Shown here piece by piece: positions 50,857-60,080 of a stretch of DNA of 64,000 nt (its first letter is position 1; each line of letters begins with the position of its first letter). Source of the DNA: Acidovorax sp. (GTDB lineage Bacteria; Pseudomonadota; Gammaproteobacteria; Burkholderiales; Burkholderiaceae_C). Where the stretch lies: assembly GCF_022763525.1 (NCBI RefSeq), contig NZ_JALEGG010000007.1, positions 1 to 64,000 on the forward strand, written 5' to 3'. The notes beneath the pieces were generated by a model that was given only the letters and a program-made list of their open reading frames with translations, did no database searches and was not told where the DNA came from. A program made the translations under genes and the position numbers.

Positions 50857-51093
50857 TTTAGGGCTTGCTCGCACTGTTTTTGCCAGCTGCGTTGCGACGC
50901 CAAAGGGCCAGGCGCAAGGCGCCAAAAGAAGGGGGGTTGCGGCCCCGCGAGGCATGGCAACGTCGTGGATGGCCCTTTTGGCATCGCAACCCGAGAGGAA
51001 GGCTGCCCTCGCCACGCCACTCGTCGTCACGCGCCTGGATTGGCGCGGTGGGGCCGCCTTCGCGCTGGCAAGAATAGTGTGAACAGGCCCTTA
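50857..51093. repeat. Long imperfect inverted-repeat intergenic element with internal inverted repeat
   Basis: Outer arms TTTAGGGCTTGCTCGCACTGTTTTTGCCAGCTGCG vs rc of CGCGCTGGCAAGAATAGTGTGAACAGGCCCTTAA; inner arms GTTGCGACGCCAAAGGGCCA / TGGCCCTTTTGGCATCGCAAC. Confidence 0.78.
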
Positions 51094-51177
51094 AGCCGCC
51101 GTTAAGCTGGGCTATCGACTATCACGCGGCTGCGCTATGCAGCTTGACTTGCATCAATTTATTGTTCTTCAGAAGCC

Positions 51178-51936
51178 ATGATCACCTTCCATCGGATCCA
51201 GAAAACCACATTGCTTGCCCTCATCCTGGGCGCTGCCACTTGGGCGAACGCCGAGGGTGCCCACCCCCATTGGGAATACAAGGGCAAACACGGTGCAGCC
51301 CACTGGGGCGAGCTTGAACCCGGCTTCGAGGCATGCGCGCGAGGCGCGGCGCAGAGCCCCATCGACATCCGCAAGACCGTGAAGGAGGCGCTGCCCGCAC
51401 TGGACTTCCAGTACACGGCCGGAGCGCCCACCCTGGTCAACAATGGGCACACCGTGCAGGTGAACATGCCCGCGGGCAGCAAGCTGGTGGTGGATGGCAA
51501 GGCGATGGAGCTGCTGCAGTTCCACTTTCATACCCCCAGCGAAGAGGCTGTGGGCGGCAAGCGCGCGGCCATGGTGGCGCACTTTGTGCACAAGGCCGCC
51601 GACGGTGGGCTGGGCGTAGTGGCCGTGCTGATCCAGCCGGGTAAGACCAATAGCGTCTGGGCACCCATCTTCGCGCACCTGCCGCGCGTGGGTGAGCAGG
51701 TGACGGTGGACGGGCTCACACTCGACGCCAGCACCCTCTTGCCCGCCAAGAAGGGCTACTACAGCTTTGCCGGTTCACTCACCACGCCGCCATGCTCGGA
51801 AGGGGTGCAATGGATGGTGCTCAAGGAGCCCGTGAAACTGGGCGCCGGGCAGATCAAGGCGTTTCGCCAGCTCTACAACGCCAACGCGCGGCCGCTGCAG
51901 CCGCTCAACGGCCGTGTGGTGAAGGAAAGCGCCTGA
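51178..51936 (+). CDS. Periplasmic alpha-carbonic anhydrase
   Basis: Signal peptide; WGELEPGFEACARGAAQSPIDI, LLQFHFHTPSEEAVGGKRAAMVAHFVHK, YYSFAGSLTTPPCSEGVQWMVL. Confidence 0.96.
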   Translation: MITFHRIQKTTLLALILGAATWANAEGAHPHWEYKGKHGAAHWGELEPGFEACARGAAQSPIDIRKTVKEALPALDFQYTAGAPTLVNNGHTVQVNMPAGSKLVVDGKAMELLQFHFHTPSEEAVGGKRAAMVAHFVHKAADGGLGVVAVLIQPGKTNSVWAPIFAHLPRVGEQVTVDGLTLDASTLLPAKKGYYSFAGSLTTPPCSEGVQWMVLKEPVKLGAGQIKAFRQLYNANARPLQPLNGRVVKESA

Positions 51937-51962
51937 AAGCGCCGGACGGTGCGCCGCCCCGG

Positions 51963-53228
51963 TCACGCAATTGCAGCTGACGGGGCGCTGGTGCCTGTGG
52001 CTTGCTCCGGGCGGGCACCGATGCAGTCGGCCGCATGGGCGGCGAGTGCGAGCAGCAATTCCTGCACGTCCGACTCTGTGTGCGCGGCCGACAGCGCAAT
52101 GCGCAGCCGGGCCGTGCCTGGGGGCACCGTCGGCGGGCGGATGGCGGGCACCCACAGGCCCCGCTGGCGCAGGCTTTCCATCACGGCCAGCGCCGCTTCG
52201 TTGCTGCCGATCACCAGCGCCTGCACGGCCGTGTGGGACGGCAGCAAGCGCCAGCCCAGCTGCGGGGGCAGTTCGGCCAGGCCGTTGCGCAGTTGCGCAA
52301 TGCGCTGGCGCAGCCCTTCGCGCAGGTCGTCTGCCGCAGCGATCAGCGCCAGGCTGGTGCGCAAGGCGCTCGCCAGCAGCGGCGGCGCGGCCGTGGCAAA
52401 GATGTAGGTGCGGGTTTTTTGCAGCAGCCACTCAATGATGGCGGCATCACCCGCCACAAAGGCGCCTGCCACGCCCGCGGCCTTGCCCAGCGTGGCCATG
52501 TACAGCACGCGGCGCGAGGCATTGGCACCCGTCAGGCCTGCCTGCGCTAGGCTGCCGCGCCCCTGAGGGCCCAGCACGCCAAAGCCATGGGCGTCGTCCA
52601 GCAGCAGCAGCGCGTCGTAGCGCTCGCACAGAGCGAGCAGTGCGGGGATGTCGATCAGGTCGCCGTCCATGCTGAACACGGCGTCGCTGATCACCAGCTT
52701 GCGGTGTGCCGGGCTGGCGGCCAGCTGCGCCTCCAGCGCGGCCAGGTCGGCATGCGGATAGCGGTGGATGGTGGCGCGTGACAGGCGAGCGCCGTCGATG
52801 AGGCAGGCGTGGTTCAGCGCATCGGAGAAGATCGCATCTCCATCGCCCACCAGCGCGGGGATGATGCCGCTGTTGGTGGCGTAGCCCGCGTAGAAGTACA
52901 GCGCACGGGGCAACTGCACGAAGGCGGCCAGTTCGTGCTCCAGCGCATCATTGGCTGCGCTGTGGCCGCTGACCAGCGGCGATCCGCCCGAGCCCACGCC
53001 AAAAGTGTGCGTGGCTTCGCGGGCGGCCTGGGCCAGCGCCGGGTGGCCGGCCCGGCCCAGGTAGTCGTTGTTGCAAAACGCGAGCATGGACTGCCCGTCC
53101 ACCCGCAGGCGGGCGCCGCCTTCGGGCTGCACCACGCGGCGGCGGCGCAGCAGGTGGGCGCGCTCGATGTCGGCCAGGCGCTGCGGCATCTCGTCGAGCC
53201 AGGAAGCGGTGTGGAGATCTTGGGTCAT
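51963..53228 (-). CDS. bioF: 8-amino-7-oxononanoate synthase
   Basis: FCNNDYLGRAGHPAL, FGVGSGGSPLVSGHSAANDALE, DDAHGFGVLGPQGRGSL. Confidence 0.96.
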   Translation of the reverse strand: MTQDLHTASWLDEMPQRLADIERAHLLRRRRVVQPEGGARLRVDGQSMLAFCNNDYLGRAGHPALAQAAREATHTFGVGSGGSPLVSGHSAANDALEHELAAFVQLPRALYFYAGYATNSGIIPALVGDGDAIFSDALNHACLIDGARLSRATIHRYPHADLAALEAQLAASPAHRKLVISDAVFSMDGDLIDIPALLALCERYDALLLLDDAHGFGVLGPQGRGSLAQAGLTGANASRRVLYMATLGKAAGVAGAFVAGDAAIIEWLLQKTRTYIFATAAPPLLASALRTSLALIAAADDLREGLRQRIAQLRNGLAELPPQLGWRLLPSHTAVQALVIGSNEAALAVMESLRQRGLWVPAIRPPTVPPGTARLRIALSAAHTESDVQELLLALAAHAADCIGARPEQATGTSAPSAAIA

Positions 53229-53896
53229 CGCCATTCCAGGGGGAGTTCGAACGCCAGGCCGTGCGCGTCGGGCAGATCCTGGTAAGGCACCTCGGCCAGC
53301 AAGGGGGCGCCCAGGCGCGCGCGCAGGTAGGCAATGTTCTCGTCGGCGGCTTCCATGGCTGGGTCCACGCGATTGGCGACCCAGCCCGCCAGCGTGAGGC
53401 CGCGCGCGCGAATGGCCTCGGCCGTCAGCAACGCATGGTTCAGGCAGCCCAGGCGCAGGCCCACTACCAGCACCACCGGCAGGGCCAGCGCCTGGGCCAG
53501 GTCGGCGCCGGTTTGCGTGTCGGTCAGCGGCACCAGAAAGCCGCCAGCCCCTTCGACCACCACGGCATCGGCCTGGGCCGCCAGCGCCTGGTAGCTGCGC
53601 ACGATGGCGGCAATGTCGATCTCCACCCCGGCCCGGGCAGCGGCGATGTGGGGCGACAGCGGGTCGGACAGCAGCACGGGGTTGTCCAGTTCGGGCGCCA
53701 CGGCCACCGTGGAAGCCGAGCGCAGCGCGACCGCGTCCTCGCTGGCCCAGTCGTCCCCCCAGGGTACGAGCCCGGCGGCCACGGGCTTCATGCCCACCAC
53801 GCGCGCGTGGTGGCGTGCCAGCGTATACAGCAGGCCGGCAGATACCAGCGTCTTGCCGACACCCGTGTCGGTGCCGGTCACAAAACATCCCATCAT
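53225..53896 (-). CDS. bioD: ATP-dependent dethiobiotin synthetase
   Basis: CFVTGTDTGVGKTLVSAGLL...VVVEGAGGFLVPL. Confidence 0.96.
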   Translation of the reverse strand: MMGCFVTGTDTGVGKTLVSAGLLYTLARHHARVVGMKPVAAGLVPWGDDWASEDAVALRSASTVAVAPELDNPVLLSDPLSPHIAAARAGVEIDIAAIVRSYQALAAQADAVVVEGAGGFLVPLTDTQTGADLAQALALPVVLVVGLRLGCLNHALLTAEAIRARGLTLAGWVANRVDPAMEAADENIAYLRARLGAPLLAEVPYQDLPDAHGLAFELPLEWR

Positions 53897-55224
53897 CCGT
53901 GTGGTTCCTCTTGCAGGGTTGCGTTCAGCGCAGCGAGCGCGCCGCTGGCGAGGCACTGCACGGCCTCGTCGTCGAGCGCATAGGGCGGCATGGCGTACAG
54001 CGTCTTGCCGATGGGCCGCAGCACCAGCCCCCGCGCCATGGCGTGTTGGTGGTAGCGGCGTGAAAAGTCGGGCAGGGGGGTGTCCACATCCCAGGCCCAG
54101 ATCATCCCCAGCCGCCGCGCATGCCGCACGCGCGGGTGCTGTGCCAGGGGGGCACAGGCCGCGTCAATGCGCTGCGCGAGCGCCTGATTGGCGTTCAGCG
54201 CGTCCAGCTGGTCAAAAAGTTCCAGCGTGGCCAGCGCAGCGCGGCAGGCCAGCGGGTTGCCGGTGTACGAGTGCGAATGCAGGAAGCCGCGCGCCACGTC
54301 ATCGTCGTAGAACGCGGCATATACCGCATCGGTGGTGAGCACGGCCGACAAGGGCAGCGTGCCGCCGGTGAGGCCTTTGGAAAGACAGATGAAATCCGGC
54401 CGGATGCCTGCCTGCTGGTGCGCGAACATCGTGCCCGTGCGGCCAAAGCCCACAGCGATCTCGTCCACCACCAGATGCACCTCGTAGCGGCTGCACAGCG
54501 CGCGGGCCCGGCGCAGGTATTCCGGGTCGTGCATCGCCATGCCGGCGGCGCATTGCACGAGTGGCTCCACGATGAGTGCGGCCGTGGTTTCGTGGTGCTC
54601 GGCCAGCCAGGCCTCCAGCGCCGCAGCAGCGCGCAGGGCCGCGTCCTGTGCGTTCTCGCCGGGCGCGGCGCTGCGTGCATCCGGGCTGGGCACGGTCGCG
54701 GCCAGGCGCACCAGCGGGGCATAGGCCTCGCGGAAGATGGCGATGTCTGTCACCGCCAGCGCGCCCACGGTTTCACCGTGGTAGCCGCCCGCCAGGCCTA
54801 CGAAGCGGCTCTTGGCGGGACGGCCAGTGTTGCGCCAGTAGTGCGCGCTCATCTTCAGGGCGATCTCGGTGGCGGCTGCGCCGTCGCTGCCGTAGAACGC
54901 ATGGCCCAGGCCGGTGAGGGCGCCAAGGCGCTCGGACAGCTCCACCACGGGCGCATGGGTAAAGCCCGCCAGCATCACGTGGTCCAGCTGGCCCAACTGC
55001 TCCACCAGCGCGGCCTGGATGTGCGGGTGGCTGTGGCCGAACAGGTTGACCCACCAGGAGCTGATTGCGTCGAGGTATCGCTGGCCGTCGGTGCCATAGA
55101 GCCAAGGGCCTTGCGCGCGGGCGATGGCCACGGGTGGCTGGGCCTCGTGCCGCTTCATCTGCGTGCATGGGTGCCAGACGCTGGCGACGCTGCGGGCCAC
55201 GAGCCCGTCGTGCAGGGGCTGCAT
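53893..55224 (-). CDS. bioA: Adenosylmethionine-8-amino-7-oxononanoate aminotransferase
   Basis: SVWHPCTQMKRHEAQPPVAI...DAISSWWVNLFGHSHPHI...LSKGLTGGTLPLSAVLT. Confidence 0.96.
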   Translation of the reverse strand: MQPLHDGLVARSVASVWHPCTQMKRHEAQPPVAIARAQGPWLYGTDGQRYLDAISSWWVNLFGHSHPHIQAALVEQLGQLDHVMLAGFTHAPVVELSERLGALTGLGHAFYGSDGAAATEIALKMSAHYWRNTGRPAKSRFVGLAGGYHGETVGALAVTDIAIFREAYAPLVRLAATVPSPDARSAAPGENAQDAALRAAAALEAWLAEHHETTAALIVEPLVQCAAGMAMHDPEYLRRARALCSRYEVHLVVDEIAVGFGRTGTMFAHQQAGIRPDFICLSKGLTGGTLPLSAVLTTDAVYAAFYDDDVARGFLHSHSYTGNPLACRAALATLELFDQLDALNANQALAQRIDAACAPLAQHPRVRHARRLGMIWAWDVDTPLPDFSRRYHQHAMARGLVLRPIGKTLYAMPPYALDDEAVQCLASGALAALNATLQEEPHG

Positions 55225-55226
55225 GC

Positions 55227-55607
55227 TCAGACGGCTTGGGTGGGCACGGCGTGGCGCAGTTCCGTCTGCCGGTTGTGCTCGTCCACAAATACCAGCTGCG
55301 GCTGGTGCGTGGCCACCTGGTCCTCATGCACCTGGGCGAAGGCCGCGATGATGATGAGGTCGCCCACCGCGGCGCGGCGTGCGGCCGAGCCGTTCACCGA
55401 GATCATGCCGCTGCCGCGCTGGCCCTTGATGGCATAGGTGATGAAGCGCTCGCCGTTGTTGATGTTCCAGATATGGATCTGCTCGTTCTCGGCGATGTTG
55501 GCGGCGTCGAGCAGGTCTTCATCGATGGCGCAGGAGCCCTCGTAGTGCAGCTCGCACTGGGTCACGGCCACGCGGTGGATCTTGGATTTGAGCAAGGTGC
55601 GGAACAT
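55227..55607 (-). CDS. panD: Aspartate 1-decarboxylase
   Basis: [37 protein letters not shown] includes the G-S processing site. Confidence 0.96.
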   Translation of the reverse strand: MFRTLLKSKIHRVAVTQCELHYEGSCAIDEDLLDAANIAENEQIHIWNINNGERFITYAIKGQRGSGMISVNGSAARRAAVGDLIIIAAFAQVHEDQVATHQPQLVFVDEHNRQTELRHAVPTQAV

Positions 55608-55661
55608 CGGGCTTCCTGGGGTGAAGTCTGTGAAATGGGGGGGGCGGGTCCTGGCGTGGCT

Positions 55662-56036
55662 TCAGGGTGCAGGGAAGTCCAGCACGCAGCTGTCCCCCAG
55701 GGCCTCTCGCCACACGCGCACACGGCTCACGCTGGCGCGCAGGTCGGCAGGCAGGGCCCGGGCGATGAACACACACAGGTTCTCCAGCGTGGGCGTGCCC
55801 AGGCCGGGCACCTCGTCCAGCATGTGGTGGTCCAGCTGCTCGCGCACCACTTCGAGGCCCCGGCGCAGCAGGCCCAGGTCCAGCACCATGCCGGTGGCGG
55901 GGTCGCGCGGGCCGGTCAGGAACACTTCGGCATGGTAGGTGTGGCCGTGCACGCGGCGGCTGCCTTCGGCCTCGATCTCGCGGCGCAGGGTGTGGGCGGC
56001 GTCGAAGAAGAAGCGCTGGGAGATGGTGAACAACAT
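55662..56036 (-). CDS. queD: 6-carboxy-5,6,7,8-tetrahydropterin synthase
   Basis: FFFDAAHTLRREIEAEGSRRVHGHTYHAEVFL...DHHMLDEVPGLGTPTLENLCVFIA. Confidence 0.95.
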   Translation of the reverse strand: MLFTISQRFFFDAAHTLRREIEAEGSRRVHGHTYHAEVFLTGPRDPATGMVLDLGLLRRGLEVVREQLDHHMLDEVPGLGTPTLENLCVFIARALPADLRASVSRVRVWREALGDSCVLDFPAP

Positions 56037-56059
56037 ACGGGAACCAAGAAGAGAGCTGC

Positions 56060-56695
56060 TCAACGGATGCCGGCGAGCTTGTGGGTTTGCAGGCTCAATC
56101 GCCATGCGGGGTGGGCCAGGCAGGCATCAATGCAGGCGGCAGTGTTCTGGCGCTGCATCGGGCCGTCCATGGGCTGCAGAAAGCGGTGGGTGAACTGCGT
56201 GTCCTGCTCCAGCGCCTGCAGGTCGAAGCCGGGCTGGGGCCAGACCAGTTTCAGCTCCTGCCCGCTGCGTTGCACCCAGGGCGCGCCGGCCTTGGGGCTG
56301 ATGCACAGCCAGTCGATGCCCTCGGGCGCGGCGACCGTGCCGTTGCTTTCAACGGCGATGCGGAACTGCTGGGCGTGCAGCGCGTCGATCAGCGCCGCGT
56401 CGACCTGCAGCAAAGGCTCGCCACCCGTCAGCACCACCAGGCGGTGGCCCATGCCCGCAGGCCATTGGGCTGCGATCAGTTCGGCCAGTGCCGTGGCGGT
56501 TTCGAACTTGCCGCCCAGCGTGCCGTCGGTGCCCACAAAGTCGGTGTCGCAGAACTGGCAGATGGCCTGCGCGCGGTCCTGCTCGCGGCCCGTCCAGAGG
56601 TTGCAGCCTGCAAAGCGGCAGAACACGGCGGGCATGCCGGCCTGGCCGCCTTCGCCTTGCAGAGTGTAGAAAATTTCCTTGACGCTGTAAGTCAT
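56060..56695 (-). CDS. queE: 7-carboxy-7-deazaguanine synthase
   Basis: [32 protein letters not shown]...[24 protein letters not shown]. Confidence 0.95.
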   Translation of the reverse strand: MTYSVKEIFYTLQGEGGQAGMPAVFCRFAGCNLWTGREQDRAQAICQFCDTDFVGTDGTLGGKFETATALAELIAAQWPAGMGHRLVVLTGGEPLLQVDAALIDALHAQQFRIAVESNGTVAAPEGIDWLCISPKAGAPWVQRSGQELKLVWPQPGFDLQALEQDTQFTHRFLQPMDGPMQRQNTAACIDACLAHPAWRLSLQTHKLAGIR

Positions 56696-58272
56696 CGGGG
56701 CACCGGGGGGACGAGGATGGTGGGCGCGGCGGGCGCGGCCATCTCGGGATAGTCGCGGCTGAAATGCAGGCCCCGGCTTTCGCGGCGGGCCTGGGCGCTT
56801 TTCACGATCAGGTCGGCCACCTGCACCAGGTTGCGCAGCTCCAGCAGGTCGCGCGAGACGTGGAAGTGGGCATAGAACTCCTGGATTTCGGCCTGCAGCA
56901 TGGCAATGCGGTGGGCGGCGCGCTCCAGGCGCTTGTTGGTGCGCACGATGCCCACGTAGTCCCACATGAAGCGGCGCAGTTCGTCCCAGTTGTGCGAGAT
57001 GACCACGCACTCGTCGGCGTCGGTCACGCGGCTGTCGTCCCAGGCAGGCACGGTGGGCAATTCGGCCGCGGGGGCGGCTGCGATGGCCTGCGCGGCCGCG
57101 CGGGCAAACACCATGCATTCCAGCAGTGAGTTGCTGGCCAGCCGGTTGGCGCCGTGCAGGCCGGTACAGGCGACTTCGCCCACGGCATACAGGCCGGGCA
57201 GGTCGGTGCGCCCGGCCAGGTCGGTCAGCACGCCGCCGCAGGTGAAGTGCGCAGTCGGCACCACCGGGATGGGTTCCTTCGTGATGTCGATGCCGAGCGT
57301 CGCGCAATGCGCCAGGATGTTGGGGAAGTGTTCTTGCAGGAATTCAGGACTCTGGTGCGAGATGTCCAGGTGCACGCAATCGAGCCCGTGCTTCTTCATC
57401 TCGAAGTCGATGGCGCGGGCTACCACGTCGCGGGGGGCCAGCTCGGCGCGGGGGTCGTGGTCGAGCATGAAGCGCGTGCCGTCGGGCAGCTTGAGCTGCC
57501 CGCCTTCGCCGCGCACCGCCTCGCTGATGAGGAAGGACTTTTCGTGCGGGTGGTACAGGCCCGTGGGGTGGAACTGGATGAACTCCATGTTCGCCACGCG
57601 GCAGCCCGCGCGCCAGGCGGCGGCGATGCCGTCGCCTGTGGCGGTGTCGGGATTGGTGGTGTACAGGTACACCTTGCCCGCGCCGCCCGTGGCCAGGATG
57701 GTTTGTGGCGCGCGGAAGGTCACGACCTCGTCGGTGTCGCTGTCCAGCGCGTACAGACCCAGGCAGCGCTGGCCGGGCAGGCCGAGCTTGCGCGTGGTGA
57801 TCAGGTCCACCAGCGTGTGCTGCTCGAACAGCGTGATGCCGGGTGTGCTGCGCACCACGTCGATCAGCGTGCGCTGCACCGCTGCGCCGGTGGCATCGGT
57901 CACATGGGCGATGCGGCGTGCGCTGTGGCCGCCTTCGCGGGTCAGGTGCAGCTGGTCGCCTTCCAGCGTGAAGGGCACGCCCAGGCGGCGCAGCCAGGCA
58001 ATGGACTCGGGCGCGTTCTCCACCACAAAGCGGGTTGTGGCCAGGTCGCAGAGGCCTGCACCTGCGACCAGCGTGTCTTCGATGTGGGCCGCAAAGCTGT
58101 CGTCGTCGGCCAGCACGGCGGCAATGCCGCCCTGGGCCCAGCCGCTGGAGCCATCCTGCAGCGTGCGCTTGGTGATGACGGCCACGCGGTGGGTGGGCGC
58201 CAGATGCAGTGCGGCCGAAAGGCCAGCGAGGCCGCTGCCTACGATGAGGACGTCAAAGTCGTGGGATGCCAT
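56692..58272 (-). CDS. nadB: L-aspartate oxidase
   Basis: [18 protein letters not shown]...[17 protein letters not shown]...[44 protein letters not shown]. Confidence 0.97.
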   Translation of the reverse strand: MASHDFDVLIVGSGLAGLSAALHLAPTHRVAVITKRTLQDGSSGWAQGGIAAVLADDDSFAAHIEDTLVAGAGLCDLATTRFVVENAPESIAWLRRLGVPFTLEGDQLHLTREGGHSARRIAHVTDATGAAVQRTLIDVVRSTPGITLFEQHTLVDLITTRKLGLPGQRCLGLYALDSDTDEVVTFRAPQTILATGGAGKVYLYTTNPDTATGDGIAAAWRAGCRVANMEFIQFHPTGLYHPHEKSFLISEAVRGEGGQLKLPDGTRFMLDHDPRAELAPRDVVARAIDFEMKKHGLDCVHLDISHQSPEFLQEHFPNILAHCATLGIDITKEPIPVVPTAHFTCGGVLTDLAGRTDLPGLYAVGEVACTGLHGANRLASNSLLECMVFARAAAQAIAAAPAAELPTVPAWDDSRVTDADECVVISHNWDELRRFMWDYVGIVRTNKRLERAAHRIAMLQAEIQEFYAHFHVSRDLLELRNLVQVADLIVKSAQARRESRGLHFSRDYPEMAAPAAPTILVPPVPR

Positions 58273-58338
58273 GGCTTGCGGGTGAAGAAATGGGTAACGC
58301 CACGGCCACCGGCCAGGGCGGTGAACAGGGGAGCCAGC

Positions 58339-59205
58339 CTAGACCGGCGTGTAAGCGAGGCGCACGTAAATGGGGGCAAAAGCCTCGGCCTGCGTGATCT
58401 CGATCAGTGTCTCTTTGGCCAGCTCCAGCAGCGCGATGAAGGTCACCACGAGCACGGTGCTGCCTTTTTCGGGCTCGAAGAGTTCTTCAAACTCCACGAA
58501 GCGGCGGCCCTGCAGCGTCTTGAGCACCATGCTCATGTATTCGCGCACGCTCAGCTCTTCGCGCGTGATCTTGTGGTGCTGCACGAGCTTGGCGCGTTTC
58601 AGGATATCGCGCCAGGCCTCCTGCAGCTCCACCACGTGCACGTCCGGAAAGCGCGGCTGCAGGCTCTGCTCGATGTAGACCTGGGCCTTGAGGAAGTCGC
58701 GGCCGTACTGCGGCAGGTTGGCCAGGCGCATGGCCGCCATCTTCATCTGCTCGTATTCGAGCAGGCGGCGCACCAGCTCGGCGCGCGGGTCTTCGGGCTC
58801 CTCGCCGCCCTCCTGCTTCTTGGGCGGCAGCAGCATGCGCGACTTGATCTCGATGAGCATCGCTGCCATCAGCAAATACTCGGCCGCCAGCTCCAGGTTG
58901 CGGCTGCGGATCTCGTCCACATACGCCAGGTACTGCTTGGTCACCCCCACCATGGGGATGTCCAGGATGTTGAAGTTCTGCTTGCGGATCAGGTACAGCA
59001 GCAAGTCCAGCGGGCCTTCGAAGGCTTCGAGGAAGACTTCGAGCGCATCGGGCGGGATGTACAGGTCCTGCGGCAGCGCAAACAGCGGCTCGCCGTACAG
59101 GCGCGCCAGAGCCACCTGGTCGACCACCACGGGCATGCCCTCGGCATCCAGCGTGGACAGGCGCGGGAGACCGTCCGCGTCGGCTTCGTTCGCGGTGGTG
59201 GTCAT
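58339..59205 (-). CDS. scpA: Segregation and condensation protein A
   Basis: FEGPLDLLLYLIRKQNFNILDIPMVGVTKQYLAYVDEIRSRNLELAAEYLLMAAMLIEIKSRMLLP. Confidence 0.95.
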   Translation of the reverse strand: MTTTANEADADGLPRLSTLDAEGMPVVVDQVALARLYGEPLFALPQDLYIPPDALEVFLEAFEGPLDLLLYLIRKQNFNILDIPMVGVTKQYLAYVDEIRSRNLELAAEYLLMAAMLIEIKSRMLLPPKKQEGGEEPEDPRAELVRRLLEYEQMKMAAMRLANLPQYGRDFLKAQVYIEQSLQPRFPDVHVVELQEAWRDILKRAKLVQHHKITREELSVREYMSMVLKTLQGRRFVEFEELFEPEKGSTVLVVTFIALLELAKETLIEITQAEAFAPIYVRLAYTPV

Positions 59206-59210
59206 TTTTT

Positions 59211-59267
59211 GCTATTAAAAAATGAGCTGCCAGCGCTTGCTGGATAAGCGCTGGATGGCAATTAGAT
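59211..59267 (+). repeat. Family A repeat, copy 8 (fills the DUF3460-scpA intergenic gap)
   Basis: GCTATTAAAAAATGAGCTGCCAGCGCTTGCTGGATAAGCGCTGGATGGCAATTAGAT. Confidence 0.92.
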
Positions 59268-59269
59268 GC

Positions 59270-59476
59270 TCAATCCGCATTCGTCTGGTAGACGTAGGGC
59301 TTTTGGCCGACCTGGCCCTGGCGGTATTCGGTCCAGATGTTGCGGTCGACCTTCTTGTCCCACAGCAAGGCACGCCCTGCCTGCTGCTGTGCATCCAGCT
59401 CGGGGCGGCTCGCCTTGAGCTGGTTGATGAACTGGGTGGCGTCGGACTGGTAGTCGGGGCGGCGGAAAATGGACAT
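59270..59476 (-). CDS. DUF3460 family small protein
   Basis: MSIFRRPDYQSDATQFINQLKASRPELDAQQQAGRALLWDKKVDRNIWTEYRQGQVGQKPYVYQTNAD. Confidence 0.85.
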   Translation of the reverse strand: MSIFRRPDYQSDATQFINQLKASRPELDAQQQAGRALLWDKKVDRNIWTEYRQGQVGQKPYVYQTNAD

Positions 59477-59538
59477 GGACTGTTAACCTTGTTCTGGGAG
59501 CGTTGAGCGCAACCCAGGATTTTACCGGGAGCCCCCCC

Positions 59539-60054
59539 ATGCCCTTGAACCACCGTGCCGCAGCCACCCTGGCCGCGGCCTTTTGCCTGCTGGCGCTTGC
59601 TGCCTGCGACCCCCAGCGCATCAGCGAACTGCAGCCGGGTGTCTCCACCGAGGCCGACGTGCGCGATCGCTTCGGCGCCCCCGAGAACGTGTGGGACGAA
59701 CCCGGCGGCGCGCGCACCTTCGAATACAACCGCCAGCCTGCGGGCCAGGTCAACTACATGATCACCATCGGGGCGGACGGCCGCATGACGGCACTGCAGC
59801 AGGTGCTCACCCAGGACAATTTCGCGCGCGTGCAGCCCGGCATGGGCATGGATGCTGTGCGCCGCCTGCTGGGCAAGCCGGCCAAGGTGACGCCCTTTGC
59901 GCTGCAAAACGAAACCCACGCCACCTGGCGCTACCTGCAGCCGCCCAACCAGCCCAAGGTGTTCTCGGTGATCTATGGCCCCGACCAGCGGGTGCTGCGC
60001 ACCCAAACCGGTGACGACCTGGACGCGCCGGAATTCAAGGGTGGCGGCCGGTAA
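59539..60054 (+). CDS. SmpA/OmlA (BamE-like) domain lipoprotein
   Basis: Lipobox LALAAC; ISELQPGVSTEADVRDRFGAPENVWDEPGG repeated motif. Confidence 0.85.
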   Translation: MPLNHRAAATLAAAFCLLALAACDPQRISELQPGVSTEADVRDRFGAPENVWDEPGGARTFEYNRQPAGQVNYMITIGADGRMTALQQVLTQDNFARVQPGMGMDAVRRLLGKPAKVTPFALQNETHATWRYLQPPNQPKVFSVIYGPDQRVLRTQTGDDLDAPEFKGGGR

Positions 60055-60080
60055 GCCGCCCCTGTGCCCTCACAGCCCTA

